Below, one piece after another: positions 31,759 to 40,841 of a DNA stretch of 64,000 bases. The stretch is from Lachnospiraceae bacterium G11 (GTDB taxonomy: Bacteria > Bacillota > Clostridia > Lachnospirales > Lachnospiraceae): the NCBI GenBank assembly GCA_900103495.1, contig FMWZ01000009.1:109038-173037 (forward strand). The letters are read 5' to 3'. Below the pieces are notes generated by a model, which ran no database searches, was not told the DNA's origin, and worked only from the letters and a program-made list of their open reading frames with translations. Made by a program: the position numbers and the translations under genes. The number at the start of each line of letters is the position of its first letter. The stretch's first letter is position 1.

Positions 31759-31799
31759 AATAGGTGCAATTTGGGACCTGTCCCCTTTCTGCACCTATT
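31759..31799. repeat. Palindromic repeat, copy 6, at the pseI stop codon
   Basis: AATAGGTGCA (31759-31768) mirrors TGCACCTATT (31790-31799) around a GGGACCTGTCCCC core. TAG of the right arm on the minus strand is the pseI stop codon. It lies between convergent genes and may terminate both. Confidence 0.85.
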
Positions 31800-32847
31800 C
31801 CACCATATCCCAACTCATAGGCTCGCCATATTTGCAATCCCTTACGACTTTCCGGCCCAGCAGCTCTTCGTAGTACTTAGTATGAAGCCCATTCGCCGGC
31901 CTTACAGACCTCAAATTCTCCGGAGTCAATATTTCCCCGGCCTTTATATCTGCCGCTATAAACAGTGATCTCGCGTGTTCGCGCTCAGCCATCTGCTTGG
32001 GTGCCAGGTCGTAGGTCACTTTTCCTTTTGCTTTTTCTACGATTCTGATGTTATCAACCATTTCCTTGAACTCGGCGGGCTCCATGGAAAAAGCAGAATC
32101 CACTCCACCATCGGCTCTGGCAAGAGTAAGGTGCTTTTCAATTAATTTAGCCCCCATTGCCACTGCGGCAACAGAAACGGCACTTCCCATGGTATGATCC
32201 GAAAGACCGATAGTACAGTCATACTTAGACGCCATATCCACCATGGTTCTTAAATTTATATCCTCATAAGGTGTGGGATAAGCTGAACAGCACTTTAAAA
32301 GAATAACGTTCTCGTTTCCTGCCTTTTTACAGGTCTCAAGAGCCAGTTCAATATCCTCAGGCAAGGCAATACCTGTGGACATTATCACAGGCTTCCCAAG
32401 CTCTGCAACCTTCTTAATCAGCGGAATATCCGTAAGTTCGAAAGAAGCTATCTTATATGCAGGTACATTCATCTTCTCAAGGAAATCCACGCTTGTAAAA
32501 TCAAAAGGGGATGAGAAAAAGTCCAGTCCCAAATCCTCAGCAATCTTTTGCAACTTAGGCTGCCACTCCCAGGGAGTGTATGCCTTCTCATACAGTTTAT
32601 GAAGGGTTGTCCCATCCCAGAGTGTACCCTGAGTTATCTGGAAACAAGGATCGTTACAGTCCAGTGTAATTGTGTCCGCAGTATAGGTCTGAACCTTTAT
32701 TGCGTCTGCCCCGGCTTCTGCCGCAGCCTTCACTATTTCTATGGCACGGTTATAGTCCATGTTATGGTTTCCGGACATCTCAGCAATTACATAGGTTCCT
32801 GAATTCTTGTTTATAATTCGATTACCGATTTTAATCTCGTGATTCAA
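31795..32847 (-). CDS. pseI: Pseudaminic acid synthase
   Basis: A 350-residue NeuB-family enzyme that condenses 2,4-diacetamido-2,4,6-trideoxy-L-altrose with phosphoenolpyruvate. Motifs: YVIAEMSGNHNMDYNRAIEI, AGADAIKVQTYTADTITLD, FFSSPFDFTSVDFLEKMNVP and LKCCSAYPTPYEDINL; the C-terminal SAF antifreeze-like domain spans about 290-350. These favour PseI over NeuB. It starts with TTG directly after the stop codon of the PseH-VOC gene, with GGAGGAG upstream. Confidence 0.93.
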   Translation of the reverse strand: MNHEIKIGNRIINKNSGTYVIAEMSGNHNMDYNRAIEIVKAAAEAGADAIKVQTYTADTITLDCNDPCFQITQGTLWDGTTLHKLYEKAYTPWEWQPKLQKIAEDLGLDFFSSPFDFTSVDFLEKMNVPAYKIASFELTDIPLIKKVAELGKPVIMSTGIALPEDIELALETCKKAGNENVILLKCCSAYPTPYEDINLRTMVDMASKYDCTIGLSDHTMGSAVSVAAVAMGAKLIEKHLTLARADGGVDSAFSMEPAEFKEMVDNIRIVEKAKGKVTYDLAPKQMAEREHARSLFIAADIKAGEILTPENLRSVRPANGLHTKYYEELLGRKVVRDCKYGEPMSWDMVE

Positions 32848-33819
32848 TTACTTCTCCTCCAAAAGTTCAATAAGACCTGCATTTCTGTGAAGCATGAATG
32901 CCACACGTCGACCATCTATTGCGGGCGCAGGCTTTGCTCCATCTGTCAAAACAAAACGTCTTCCCTTAAGAATCTCAATGGCCTTATCAAAGTCTCTCAC
33001 CTCATAACAAATATGATAAGGTGTTGCCACATTCTTCATGCTCTTTAAAGTTTCCGTAACAGGACTGTCCTCCCCATTAGGACTTATTAACTCTATCATC
33101 TCTCCGGTAATACCATGCTTCAAAAAAGCAATACGAACGTTTCTTACTTCATCATCTGTAATACTGCCCTCAATCACCCATCCAAGCCCTTCATAGGTCT
33201 TTATGGAATCATCCATCTTGGAAACTGCAATCCCCAAGTGATGGACCTTCATTCCACCTATCGGGTCATTAAAACAGTCAAAATTTATCTTGTCATACTT
33301 CTTACTTTCACGAAGTTTAAGCCACTTCTCCCTTGTGATAGAGGTATGAACGACGTCATATTTAACGCCTTCTTTTTCCACTTCTCCCTCAACTTCATCA
33401 ACCACCTCACATCCACAAGCTACATGAAGTTTCCATACTCCTTCGTTTAATTTGAAAATCTGACCATGTACCTCTTCAAGGCCCAAAATATCAAAGCAGT
33501 AATCATAAAGGCTCATTTCAAGGGAAATGGCAAGTTTAAGGGATCGTAGACTATCCTCGCCAATATAATATCCCCAGGATGTGGTACCTTCCGATAGTCT
33601 CAAATCCGCAAGATTAATTACTCCGGCAGGAACCGAATCAACCAAAATAAGCCAATCTCTCACTGTTTTATCATCATTGTGAGCGGCGAGCCATTTCTTC
33701 TGCCCCTCCAATGTAAGTTTAGGATTGGTGTTCATATATTTTGTGACAGACTCAGACATCCGCCAGTTCATAACCATTTCAAGGTCATCTTCAGTTATTC
33801 TTCGAAGAGTAACTCCCAT
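32848..33819 (-). CDS. PseH-like N-acetyltransferase fused to a VOC/glyoxalase domain
   Basis: A 323-residue fusion. Residues 1-170 are a PseH-type GNAT (RRITEDDLEMVMNWRMSESV, TSWGYYIGEDSLR, GLEEVHGQIFKLNEGVWKLH). Residues 195-323 are a VOC metalloenzyme domain (MKVHHLGIAVSKMDDSIKTY, EMIELISPNG, TPYHICYEVRDFDKAIEIL), like methylmalonyl-CoA epimerase. PseH acylates the amino sugar before PseI. The added VOC domain is not part of known PseH. The ATG at 33819 follows GGGAG, directly after the ACP stop, so ACP-bound acyl donors are plausible. Confidence 0.85.
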   Translation of the reverse strand: MGVTLRRITEDDLEMVMNWRMSESVTKYMNTNPKLTLEGQKKWLAAHNDDKTVRDWLILVDSVPAGVINLADLRLSEGTTSWGYYIGEDSLRSLKLAISLEMSLYDYCFDILGLEEVHGQIFKLNEGVWKLHVACGCEVVDEVEGEVEKEGVKYDVVHTSITREKWLKLRESKKYDKINFDCFNDPIGGMKVHHLGIAVSKMDDSIKTYEGLGWVIEGSITDDEVRNVRIAFLKHGITGEMIELISPNGEDSPVTETLKSMKNVATPYHICYEVRDFDKAIEILKGRRFVLTDGAKPAPAIDGRRVAFMLHRNAGLIELLEEK

Positions 33820-33820
33820 T

Positions 33821-34039
33821 TTATACTCCCGCTTTCTCAAAAAGTTCAGCTACAGTTTCTATCTCGATAGCCTGGTCCAGAGGAATGGAAATTCCAAGGT
33901 CAGCATCAAGATCTCCTATAATAAGAACATGTGCCAAAGAATCCCAGCCTTCAACATCCTCTATACGAGTATCTTCTGTGATGGTTCCGGGCTCCAAGTT
34001 CAGATTTCTCTCAATTAATTCAATTATCTTCTCTCTCAT
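33821..34039 (-). CDS. Acyl carrier protein (second copy)
   Basis: A 72-residue carrier protein with the phosphopantetheine motif GWDSLAHVLIIGDLDADLGI (Ser34). It resembles the first copy (2393-2632) in size and in pairing with an FkbH-like gene, which ends nine bases upstream. It is followed by the PseH-VOC fusion. Probably holds a glyceryl-derived group loaded by the FkbH-like enzyme for transfer to the sugar (inference). Confidence 0.88.
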   Translation of the reverse strand: MREKIIELIERNLNLEPGTITEDTRIEDVEGWDSLAHVLIIGDLDADLGISIPLDQAIEIETVAELFEKAGV

Positions 34040-34048
34040 ATATATCTC

Positions 34049-35683
34049 CTACTCTCTAATCAGCCTGTATTCTCTGGCTATATTCTTCTTTAAATCTATC
34101 TTATATTCTACACTTCCATCGGCTTCTTTTTCCAGGGCCTCGTAGCCAAGCTTATCGTATAAGTCAGCCACAGGCTTATTCTTGGCAGTATGAATATATC
34201 TGGCGTGCAACTCGTCATAGCCGCGTTTTCTCGCTGCATTTTCGAAGTCTTCCACAATGGCATTTTCGATATTTCTTCCCATAACACGACAGCTCATGGT
34301 AAATTCCGTAATCTCTGCTTTCTCGGCAAAATCCAAAATACCTACAACCACGATTCCATTGTCGCCAAACTTATCAACCACCTTATAAAGGAATACCTCT
34401 TTTCCCTTATCAGACAACACTTCAGAAACATCAGAAGCAGAAAATCTCATGGTTGTCAGATTGAACTGATTGGTCTTATTAACAAGCTGTTCAAACCTGT
34501 CCTTATTATCTGACGCAGGAACTCTTATAAGTTTCATCTCAAGGCCTTCAAGATATGAGTTGAAATCAACAGCCACTGCTTTTAATTCATTTCTTTTGGC
34601 ATTTGCTTTATAATCCTCAGTCTTCTTCCTATCCTCAGATGTAACTACATTTTTGGCGAAATAATCATTATAAAGATCAATAGCAAAATCAGCTAAATCC
34701 TCAGCTTTTTCAGGAAAATCAGGAACTGTTACCATTGGTAATGCTTCCTTAATAAGATTCCTCTCTGCCGGATTGTCATCAACGAAAACCAGTGAATCCA
34801 ATCCTACATTTAATTCCTTGGCAACCTCTGCAATGTTTGTTGCCTTATCCTGCCAATTGATTTTTAAAATTGAAAAGTCTTCCTCTCGAAGAACCATGTG
34901 AGGATGCCTATTTATTATCTCAAGGGCATCGGAATCGTTATTCTTTGATACAATTCCTAAAGCCACTCCTTCAAATCGCATCTGTCTGATTACACGCTGG
35001 AAGTTCTTATAAGCAAGCCCTACACCACTATCTGACAGAGTTATAGGTGTAATATCATTCTCGCCTGCAAGTCCACCCCAAAGTGTGTTATCAAGATCAA
35101 GTAAAAGTGCTTTTTTAGGAACCCTTGAGTCTTTATTAATCGCAGAAACAATCTCAGCAGCCAAAGCTCTGTGGAAATCTGTAGAATGGAGAATCTTGCC
35201 CATATACCACATTTTATCGGAAAAAGCTTTATCCTCTCCAAGATTCTCAATTAGTTTTCTATATGCGAAAGCTCGAACATTGGAATGGATTCCCATTAAC
35301 GATTTAAGCGCATTATTCCAACAACTTTCCAAATCAGATTTTAAAAGAACATCCGAGCATGCTTTGTTTTCCTTGCCATAAAGATAAGCATCGGAAACAT
35401 AATAAATCCTGTTATCATCAAGCGAAGCTTCAAAGTTTCCGAACCACTCGTCGATTTTATCCTTAGCAACAATCAAGTCAAGGCTATGGCTGATTACTTC
35501 CATCAAATCCATAACCATGAATACCTCGTCAGGATTAAACTCATAAAGAGGAGAATTGCCATTTAATAGCACACCAAGTTCATTACCAAAGCCTCTGCTT
35601 TCGTATACCTCTATTCCCACTTTGCCCTTAAGGAGTCTATTTACGGGATCTGTATTCACATTTGAAAGAATTGCTATTTTCAT
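34049..35683 (-). CDS. FkbH-like HAD-IIIC protein (second copy)
   Basis: A 544-residue paralogue of the protein at 2773-4548. The HAD nucleophile motif LLLDLDNTLWGGLAGEND begins near residue 193, VFVDDNPAERNLIKEALP near 300, and the C-terminal GNAT-like part has NKTNQFNLTTMRFS and ARYIHTAKNKPVADLYDKLG. The N-terminal region (1-180) differs from copy 1. Predicted to load D-glyceryl from 1,3-bisphosphoglycerate on the adjacent ACP. It starts two bases after the GT2 gene ends. Confidence 0.85.
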   Translation of the reverse strand: MKIAILSNVNTDPVNRLLKGKVGIEVYESRGFGNELGVLLNGNSPLYEFNPDEVFMVMDLMEVISHSLDLIVAKDKIDEWFGNFEASLDDNRIYYVSDAYLYGKENKACSDVLLKSDLESCWNNALKSLMGIHSNVRAFAYRKLIENLGEDKAFSDKMWYMGKILHSTDFHRALAAEIVSAINKDSRVPKKALLLDLDNTLWGGLAGENDITPITLSDSGVGLAYKNFQRVIRQMRFEGVALGIVSKNNDSDALEIINRHPHMVLREEDFSILKINWQDKATNIAEVAKELNVGLDSLVFVDDNPAERNLIKEALPMVTVPDFPEKAEDLADFAIDLYNDYFAKNVVTSEDRKKTEDYKANAKRNELKAVAVDFNSYLEGLEMKLIRVPASDNKDRFEQLVNKTNQFNLTTMRFSASDVSEVLSDKGKEVFLYKVVDKFGDNGIVVVGILDFAEKAEITEFTMSCRVMGRNIENAIVEDFENAARKRGYDELHARYIHTAKNKPVADLYDKLGYEALEKEADGSVEYKIDLKKNIAREYRLIRE

Positions 35684-35685
35684 AC

Positions 35686-37707
35686 TTATACCTTTAGTGA
35701 GAAATCACTTCTGTCAAGTGAGAAATTCGGATTATAGTAAGGATCTCCTGCCTCAAGCTGAGTCCTCCACTTCTCCCTGAACTTCTCCGATTCCTTATTA
35801 TATCTCTCAAGCTTCTCGCCCTGATCATCAAGTCCCCTGGAGGCAGATTCATAATGATACAGTTCGCAGAAAGGCGTAAATACATTAAGTAGGCCCTTCT
35901 CACGAAGTTTCAGGCAAAAATCCACGTCATTAAGTGAAATCTCAAAGCCCTCATCAAGTCCTCCAACGGCATCGAAATTCTCACGACTTACCATTAAACA
36001 AGCTCCTGTGACCGCGGTTACATTCTGGGCATAGCAAAGGCGTCCCATATAACCTAAGTTCTCTCTGGATTGCTTATAGTGGGTATGTCCTGCTGTTCTG
36101 TGGGCTCCAAGACCTATAACCACGCCGGCATGCTGAATGGTTCTGTCAGCATAGTAAAGCTTTCCGCCTACAGCACCAACATCGCCTCTTTGAGCATACA
36201 TAAGAAGCTCCTCTATCCAGTCAACGGAGATAACTTCCATATCATTATTAAGAAGAAGCAAATATTCCCCTGTGGAATACTTGACTCCCAGATTATTAAC
36301 TGCTGAGTAGTTAAATTTGCCCTTGTACGTAACAATTGTTACAGGAATCTTGCCAAGAAGGGCACCATCTCCTGAGCTCTTCTGTACCTCAACTGACGGA
36401 TCATACTTAACACCCAGCAAATCACTATAGTACTCGAAGATTCTCTCTTCTGTAGAGTTATTCTCCACTATTACAATCTCGAAATATGTATACGTTGAGC
36501 GGTCTTCTATGGAAGTTAAAAGACGATTTAAGTCGTCATAATGGTCCTTATTTGCAATCACAATAGAGACTGAAGGATTACCCTTAATCTCATATCTGAT
36601 TCTAAAGATTGTCTCAAACGCCCTGGTGCTGCTGACATGGAAATGCTCATATCCGTGGTGACGAAGATGGTCAGCCACAGCACCCTTTGCCGCATCAATA
36701 GCGTAAGTCTTGGCATTTATATTGGAAGCGGTACTTCCCGCATGGGAGCGCCAATAATACAAAAGACGAGGCACATGCACAATGCACTTGGCATTATCCG
36801 TAAGTCTGAGAATCATGTCATGATCCTGGCTTCCGTCAAACTTGGGTCTGAATAAATCAGTACCCTCCAATAACGCCCTCTCGAACACCGAGAAATGGCA
36901 AATATAGTTATTTGCTCTTAAGTTATCCGGCGCATAATCAGGCTTAAAGTGCATAGTCAGCATGTTGTCGATGGAGTCACCCTTAAAGGTGGTCTCATCA
37001 CAATAAATGTAATCTGCACCCTTCTCATTAATAACCTTCACATACTCAAACAAAGCCTCGGGATGAAGCACATCATCATGGTCAAACAAGCCGATATACT
37101 CGCCGGTTGCCATTTTATAACACCTGTTAGTGTTCCCCGAAATACCTTCATTCTTCTCGAGCTTCTTATATGCAATGCGTGAATCTGCGTCATAATAGCT
37201 CTTACAAATCTCTCCAACATTCTTATGAGCATCATCAGAGCCATCAGCCAAACACAATTCCCAGTTCTTATAAGTCTGGGCCTGAACGGACTCAATCATC
37301 TCCCTTAAGAACTTCTCAGGAGTATTATATAAAGGAACGAGAATACTTATTTTCACCGGATTGGCAAAAACAGTCTCCTCTTCTTCCTTCCTGCGTTCAG
37401 GTGTGGGGAAAGATAACGTGCCATAATTCTTCATGGCAAGCTTTTCTCTCTTCTTATATTTTATCTTGGCAATAATCCCTCTGGGGCCCCCAAGATTCTT
37501 GACTCTTCTAAACTGGCGCAAAGCAAAATGCATAAGAACCCTTAAAGGCTTTGTCACCTTCCAAAGGGGATTCTTATGAATTCTCTCCAGTTTGAAGTTC
37601 AATTCTTCATTTTTCTCTTCCAGTTCAGCCACACGCCCTGCTAGGTCAAAGACCTTGGCCTGTTCCTCTAAAAATGCGGCTTCAAAATCCTGATTTAACT
37701 TATCCAT
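35686..37707 (-). CDS. Large glycosyltransferase with coiled coil and two GT2 domains
   Basis: A 673-residue protein. Residues 5-45 are a coiled coil (EEQAKVFDLAGRVAELEEKN). The first GT2 domain (about 110-340) shows KISILVPLYNTPEKFLREMI and LFDHDDVLHPEALFEYVK; the second (about 375-640) shows VSIVIANKDHYDDLNRLLTS, LLLLNNDMEV and LNDVDFCLKLREKGL. Such two-domain enzymes (rhamnan synthesis type) add two linkages of a repeat unit in the cytoplasm. Located between AEP genes and the Pse module. Confidence 0.9.
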   Translation of the reverse strand: MDKLNQDFEAAFLEEQAKVFDLAGRVAELEEKNEELNFKLERIHKNPLWKVTKPLRVLMHFALRQFRRVKNLGGPRGIIAKIKYKKREKLAMKNYGTLSFPTPERRKEEEETVFANPVKISILVPLYNTPEKFLREMIESVQAQTYKNWELCLADGSDDAHKNVGEICKSYYDADSRIAYKKLEKNEGISGNTNRCYKMATGEYIGLFDHDDVLHPEALFEYVKVINEKGADYIYCDETTFKGDSIDNMLTMHFKPDYAPDNLRANNYICHFSVFERALLEGTDLFRPKFDGSQDHDMILRLTDNAKCIVHVPRLLYYWRSHAGSTASNINAKTYAIDAAKGAVADHLRHHGYEHFHVSSTRAFETIFRIRYEIKGNPSVSIVIANKDHYDDLNRLLTSIEDRSTYTYFEIVIVENNSTEERIFEYYSDLLGVKYDPSVEVQKSSGDGALLGKIPVTIVTYKGKFNYSAVNNLGVKYSTGEYLLLLNNDMEVISVDWIEELLMYAQRGDVGAVGGKLYYADRTIQHAGVVIGLGAHRTAGHTHYKQSRENLGYMGRLCYAQNVTAVTGACLMVSRENFDAVGGLDEGFEISLNDVDFCLKLREKGLLNVFTPFCELYHYESASRGLDDQGEKLERYNKESEKFREKWRTQLEAGDPYYNPNFSLDRSDFSLKV

Positions 37708-37734
37708 GTACTATCCTTAATTAAATGTCGTATG

Positions 37735-38859
37735 TTATACGTTCATATTTCTCATAAAACTCTTCTTATTATCCGCTGCAGACTCTTTCGGTCTTGATAA
37801 ATCCGCCCTGGCTCCCAAAGAAACCATAACTTCGTACAAAATTGGACCTTCCAAGGCATCTGAAACATCTTTACCTATAACATCAATCTCATCTAAAGAC
37901 GTAATCTTAACCGTCTTTTTATATCCCAAAGTCTTGGCCACAGCTGCAAAATCCACATTCATACAGCCCGTAGGCATTCCACCCACAGATTCGTGAGCGT
38001 TATTATTTATAACAATGTGATAGAAATTCTTAGGCGCATTATCCGCCAAAAACGCCATTGAACCCATATGCATTAATGCTGCTCCATCACCATCTACACA
38101 TACAATCTTCAAATCAGCCCTGTTGGTGGCAACTCCAAAGGCTATCATGGACGCATGACCCATTCCACCCACAGTCATAAAGAGATTGTCATGATTCCCA
38201 AACAAGGCATTACTCTGATCATATAACTCTCTTGAAATCTTACCTGTGGTAGAAATAATCTTTACATCACGAGGAAGAACTTTGAGAATTTTTCCAAGAG
38301 CTTCCTCACGAACCATCCGGAATCCATTATCCCACTTAAAATCACAAGATTTCGTCAGCGCATCTTTCTTGATAATCAGTGCAAATTGATTTCCTTTTTC
38401 AAATTCACCCTTGGCAACCTTAAGAATCCTATCAAGATCCCCTGTGGTATAATCTCTGTCAACAACGGAATACTTAATTCCCATCAAATCCATCAATTCG
38501 CACGTGATTTGTCCCTGATATACATGCTGAGGCTCATCATGAACACCGGGTTCGCCTCTCCAGCCAATAAGTAAAAGCATAGGTATCCCATATACTTCTT
38601 TATTGGCAAGTGATGCCAAAGGGTTTATCGCATTTCCTTCACCGGAATTCTGCATATACACGCATGCAGGCTTCCCGGTACCAAGGTATGTGCCCATTGC
38701 AACTCCGACAGCCGCTCCTTCATTGGCAGCCACGTAATGCTTGAACCTGTCGCCTGCATTTATCTCATCACATAAGGATTTAAGAGTTGAGTCCGGAACT
38801 CCGGTAACAACATCTATTCCGTTTTCTTTTAAGATATCCAAAAAATCAGAAGCAAGCAT
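37735..38859 (-). CDS. aepY: Phosphonopyruvate decarboxylase
   Basis: A 374-residue thiamine diphosphate enzyme that decarboxylates phosphonopyruvate to phosphonoacetaldehyde, making C-P bond synthesis irreversible. MLASDFLDILKENGIDVVTG and VTGVPDSTLKSLCDEI are the family start; the ThDP motif is CVDGDGAALMHMGSMAFLAD then NNNAHESVGGMPTG. Second step of 2-aminoethylphosphonate synthesis. It overlaps the cytidylyltransferase gene upstream by 14 bases. Confidence 0.95.
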   Translation of the reverse strand: MLASDFLDILKENGIDVVTGVPDSTLKSLCDEINAGDRFKHYVAANEGAAVGVAMGTYLGTGKPACVYMQNSGEGNAINPLASLANKEVYGIPMLLLIGWRGEPGVHDEPQHVYQGQITCELMDLMGIKYSVVDRDYTTGDLDRILKVAKGEFEKGNQFALIIKKDALTKSCDFKWDNGFRMVREEALGKILKVLPRDVKIISTTGKISRELYDQSNALFGNHDNLFMTVGGMGHASMIAFGVATNRADLKIVCVDGDGAALMHMGSMAFLADNAPKNFYHIVINNNAHESVGGMPTGCMNVDFAAVAKTLGYKKTVKITSLDEIDVIGKDVSDALEGPILYEVMVSLGARADLSRPKESAADNKKSFMRNMNV

Positions 38860-39538
38860 TTACTTTCTCCAATTCTTCCACAGTGTCTATTTCTATCAGT
38901 TGTCCCTCTTCAACAGGCTCAACCCTTAGTTTAAGCTTATCTAAATTTCTGTCTACAACATCATCCCAGAAAATCTGATCATTCCCTGGGATATCATAGG
39001 CTTCTTCAATACACTTCTTTAATGTCAACGCATCGGCGGCCTTAAAATAAGCTACACCTACCATATTGTAGCAGTCATCGCCTACCTTACCTACACGACT
39101 GATGTAATCACCTGTAAGCTCGAAAACCCAATCCTCGGAATGTCCCTTTTGCATTCTTCCGTAGTAGCCGGAACCATCCAAATTCTTCCTGAATATAGAA
39201 GCATCTTTCACATACAAATCCGACTCACAAATAAAGCAATTCCCCAACGCCAGTACATCCTTAGCGGCATACACGGATGAAATATTATTTTTAACCAAAT
39301 AGTCCTTATTCTCAATCAGATGCACGCAAGGATACTTCGAAGGCAAATACCCGAACTGCTCTCCCAGATACCCTGTGACAACGTGGATTTCATCCACCGG
39401 ACGGGTCAAAAGCCCTTCAATCACAGTTTCAATCATAGGCTTATCATGGACTTTAATCAAAGGTTTAGGCATGGTTTTCGTCAGTGGACGCATTCTGCTC
39501 CCAAGGCCCGCTGCCATAAGTATTGCAACTTCTTTCAT
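38846..39538 (-). CDS. LicC/PntC-like nucleotidyltransferase
   Basis: A 230-residue NTP transferase. The N-terminus has ILMAAGLGSRMRPLTKTMPK then PLIKVHDKPMIETVI, and the substrate region has NKDYLVKNNISSVYAAKDVL and ICESDLYVKDASIF, as in choline- and aminoethylphosphonate cytidylyltransferases. It likely makes CMP-2-aminoethylphosphonate for transfer to a glycan (inference from position inside the AEP gene set). It lies six bases after the PEP mutase gene. Confidence 0.87.
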   Translation of the reverse strand: MKEVAILMAAGLGSRMRPLTKTMPKPLIKVHDKPMIETVIEGLLTRPVDEIHVVTGYLGEQFGYLPSKYPCVHLIENKDYLVKNNISSVYAAKDVLALGNCFICESDLYVKDASIFRKNLDGSGYYGRMQKGHSEDWVFELTGDYISRVGKVGDDCYNMVGVAYFKAADALTLKKCIEEAYDIPGNDQIFWDDVVDRNLDKLKLRVEPVEEGQLIEIDTVEELEKVNACF

Positions 39539-39544
39539 AGAAAA

Positions 39545-40840
39545 TCAGATTTCCTCAATCAAACGAATAATATCTTTAAAAGGCATAAGGCTCTCATCAG
39601 CTTCCTTAGCCCTATGATTCTTAAGAATAGTTTCAGCGGTCTTCTGCATTGCAGGGAACGCACTTCTTGTCAGCTGATTAGCATATATAACGATGTTTGC
39701 ACCGGCCTCAGCCAGTTCCTCTTCTGTAATCGCATTAAAAGATGTAGGCACCACAACTATAGGCGTTGCCTTATCTTTCTCCCTGAATAACTTACAGAAT
39801 TCCACAATCTCATCAGGCGATTTCTTCCTTGAGTGAATCATGATTCCATCTGCTCCTGCCTTCACATAATTAAAGGCACGGTTCAAAGCATCATCCATTC
39901 CCTTTTCAAGAATCAGGCTCTCAATACGGGCAATAATCATGAATTCATCAGTTCTAAGCGCTTCTTTACCTGCACTGATTTTCTCACAGAAATTCTCGAT
40001 GGAATCCTGGGTCTGCTCAACCTCTGTTCCAAATAAGGAATTTTTCTTTAATCCTGTTTTATCTTCGATAATAACAGCAGAAACTCCCATTCTTTCAAGA
40101 GTTCTGACATTGTATACAAAGTGCTCAACAAGTCCGCCTGTATCGCCATCCAATATTATTGGCTTTGTGGTAACATCCATTACGTCATCGATTGTTCTTA
40201 TACGCGAAGACATATCAACAAGTTCAATGTCGGGTTTTCCCTTAGCCGTTGAATCACAAAGGCTTGAAATCCACATGGCATCGAACTGATCAAGTTCACC
40301 GTTACTCTCTACAATGGTCTTCTCGGCAATCAAACCGGTAAGTCCGGAGTGAACCTCCAATGCCTTAACAATAGGTCTCATAGTAAGAAGCTGGCGAAGC
40401 CTCTTTCTACGATACTCGGGCATGGCAAGTTTCTCTTTTATTCTGTCGTCTGCCTTCTTAACGTTGGGATTAACGGTATAACCAACTTCAATAAGTTCGC
40501 CCCCGTTCTTCTCCAATAATCCAACAACATTTTCTCTGATTAACTTTTCAGGCCCATCAAGCCAGTTATCACCATGAATTACATAGTCAGGCTTAATCTT
40601 CTCGAAAATGCCGTCATACATAATGGTTTCCTGAATAATGATCTCATCGGCAAGTCCGGTGTTTTCAACCAATGAAACCCTATCCTGAAGAGAAATGGTA
40701 GGGAAACGGTTGAAACGTACCATAGCTTCATCACTTAAGATTCCCACCACAACACGGCCGTATTTCTTCGCCTCATTTAAGATATTCAGATGTCCTTCAT
40801 GGATAATATCCGTGCAAAAACATGTATATACAGTTTTCAT
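39545..40840 (-). CDS. aepX: PEP mutase fused to an N-terminal cytidylyltransferase domain
   Basis: A 431-residue fusion. Residues 1-135 are a glycerol-3-phosphate-cytidylyltransferase-like domain (CFCTDIIHEGHLNILNEAKK with HxGH; later VIHGDNWLDG). Residues 145-431 are PEP mutase: RKRLRQLLTMRPIVKALEVH, ILDGDTGGLVEHFV and the catalytic loop EDKTGLKKNSLFG. PEP mutase makes phosphonopyruvate from PEP, the entry to phosphonates. The ATG at 40840 follows GAGGTG. The cytidylyl domain is a second CTP-using unit next to the LicC-like one. Confidence 0.92.
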   Translation of the reverse strand: MKTVYTCFCTDIIHEGHLNILNEAKKYGRVVVGILSDEAMVRFNRFPTISLQDRVSLVENTGLADEIIIQETIMYDGIFEKIKPDYVIHGDNWLDGPEKLIRENVVGLLEKNGGELIEVGYTVNPNVKKADDRIKEKLAMPEYRRKRLRQLLTMRPIVKALEVHSGLTGLIAEKTIVESNGELDQFDAMWISSLCDSTAKGKPDIELVDMSSRIRTIDDVMDVTTKPIILDGDTGGLVEHFVYNVRTLERMGVSAVIIEDKTGLKKNSLFGTEVEQTQDSIENFCEKISAGKEALRTDEFMIIARIESLILEKGMDDALNRAFNYVKAGADGIMIHSRKKSPDEIVEFCKLFREKDKATPIVVVPTSFNAITEEELAEAGANIVIYANQLTRSAFPAMQKTAETILKNHRAKEADESLMPFKDIIRLIEEI

Positions 40841-40841
40841 T

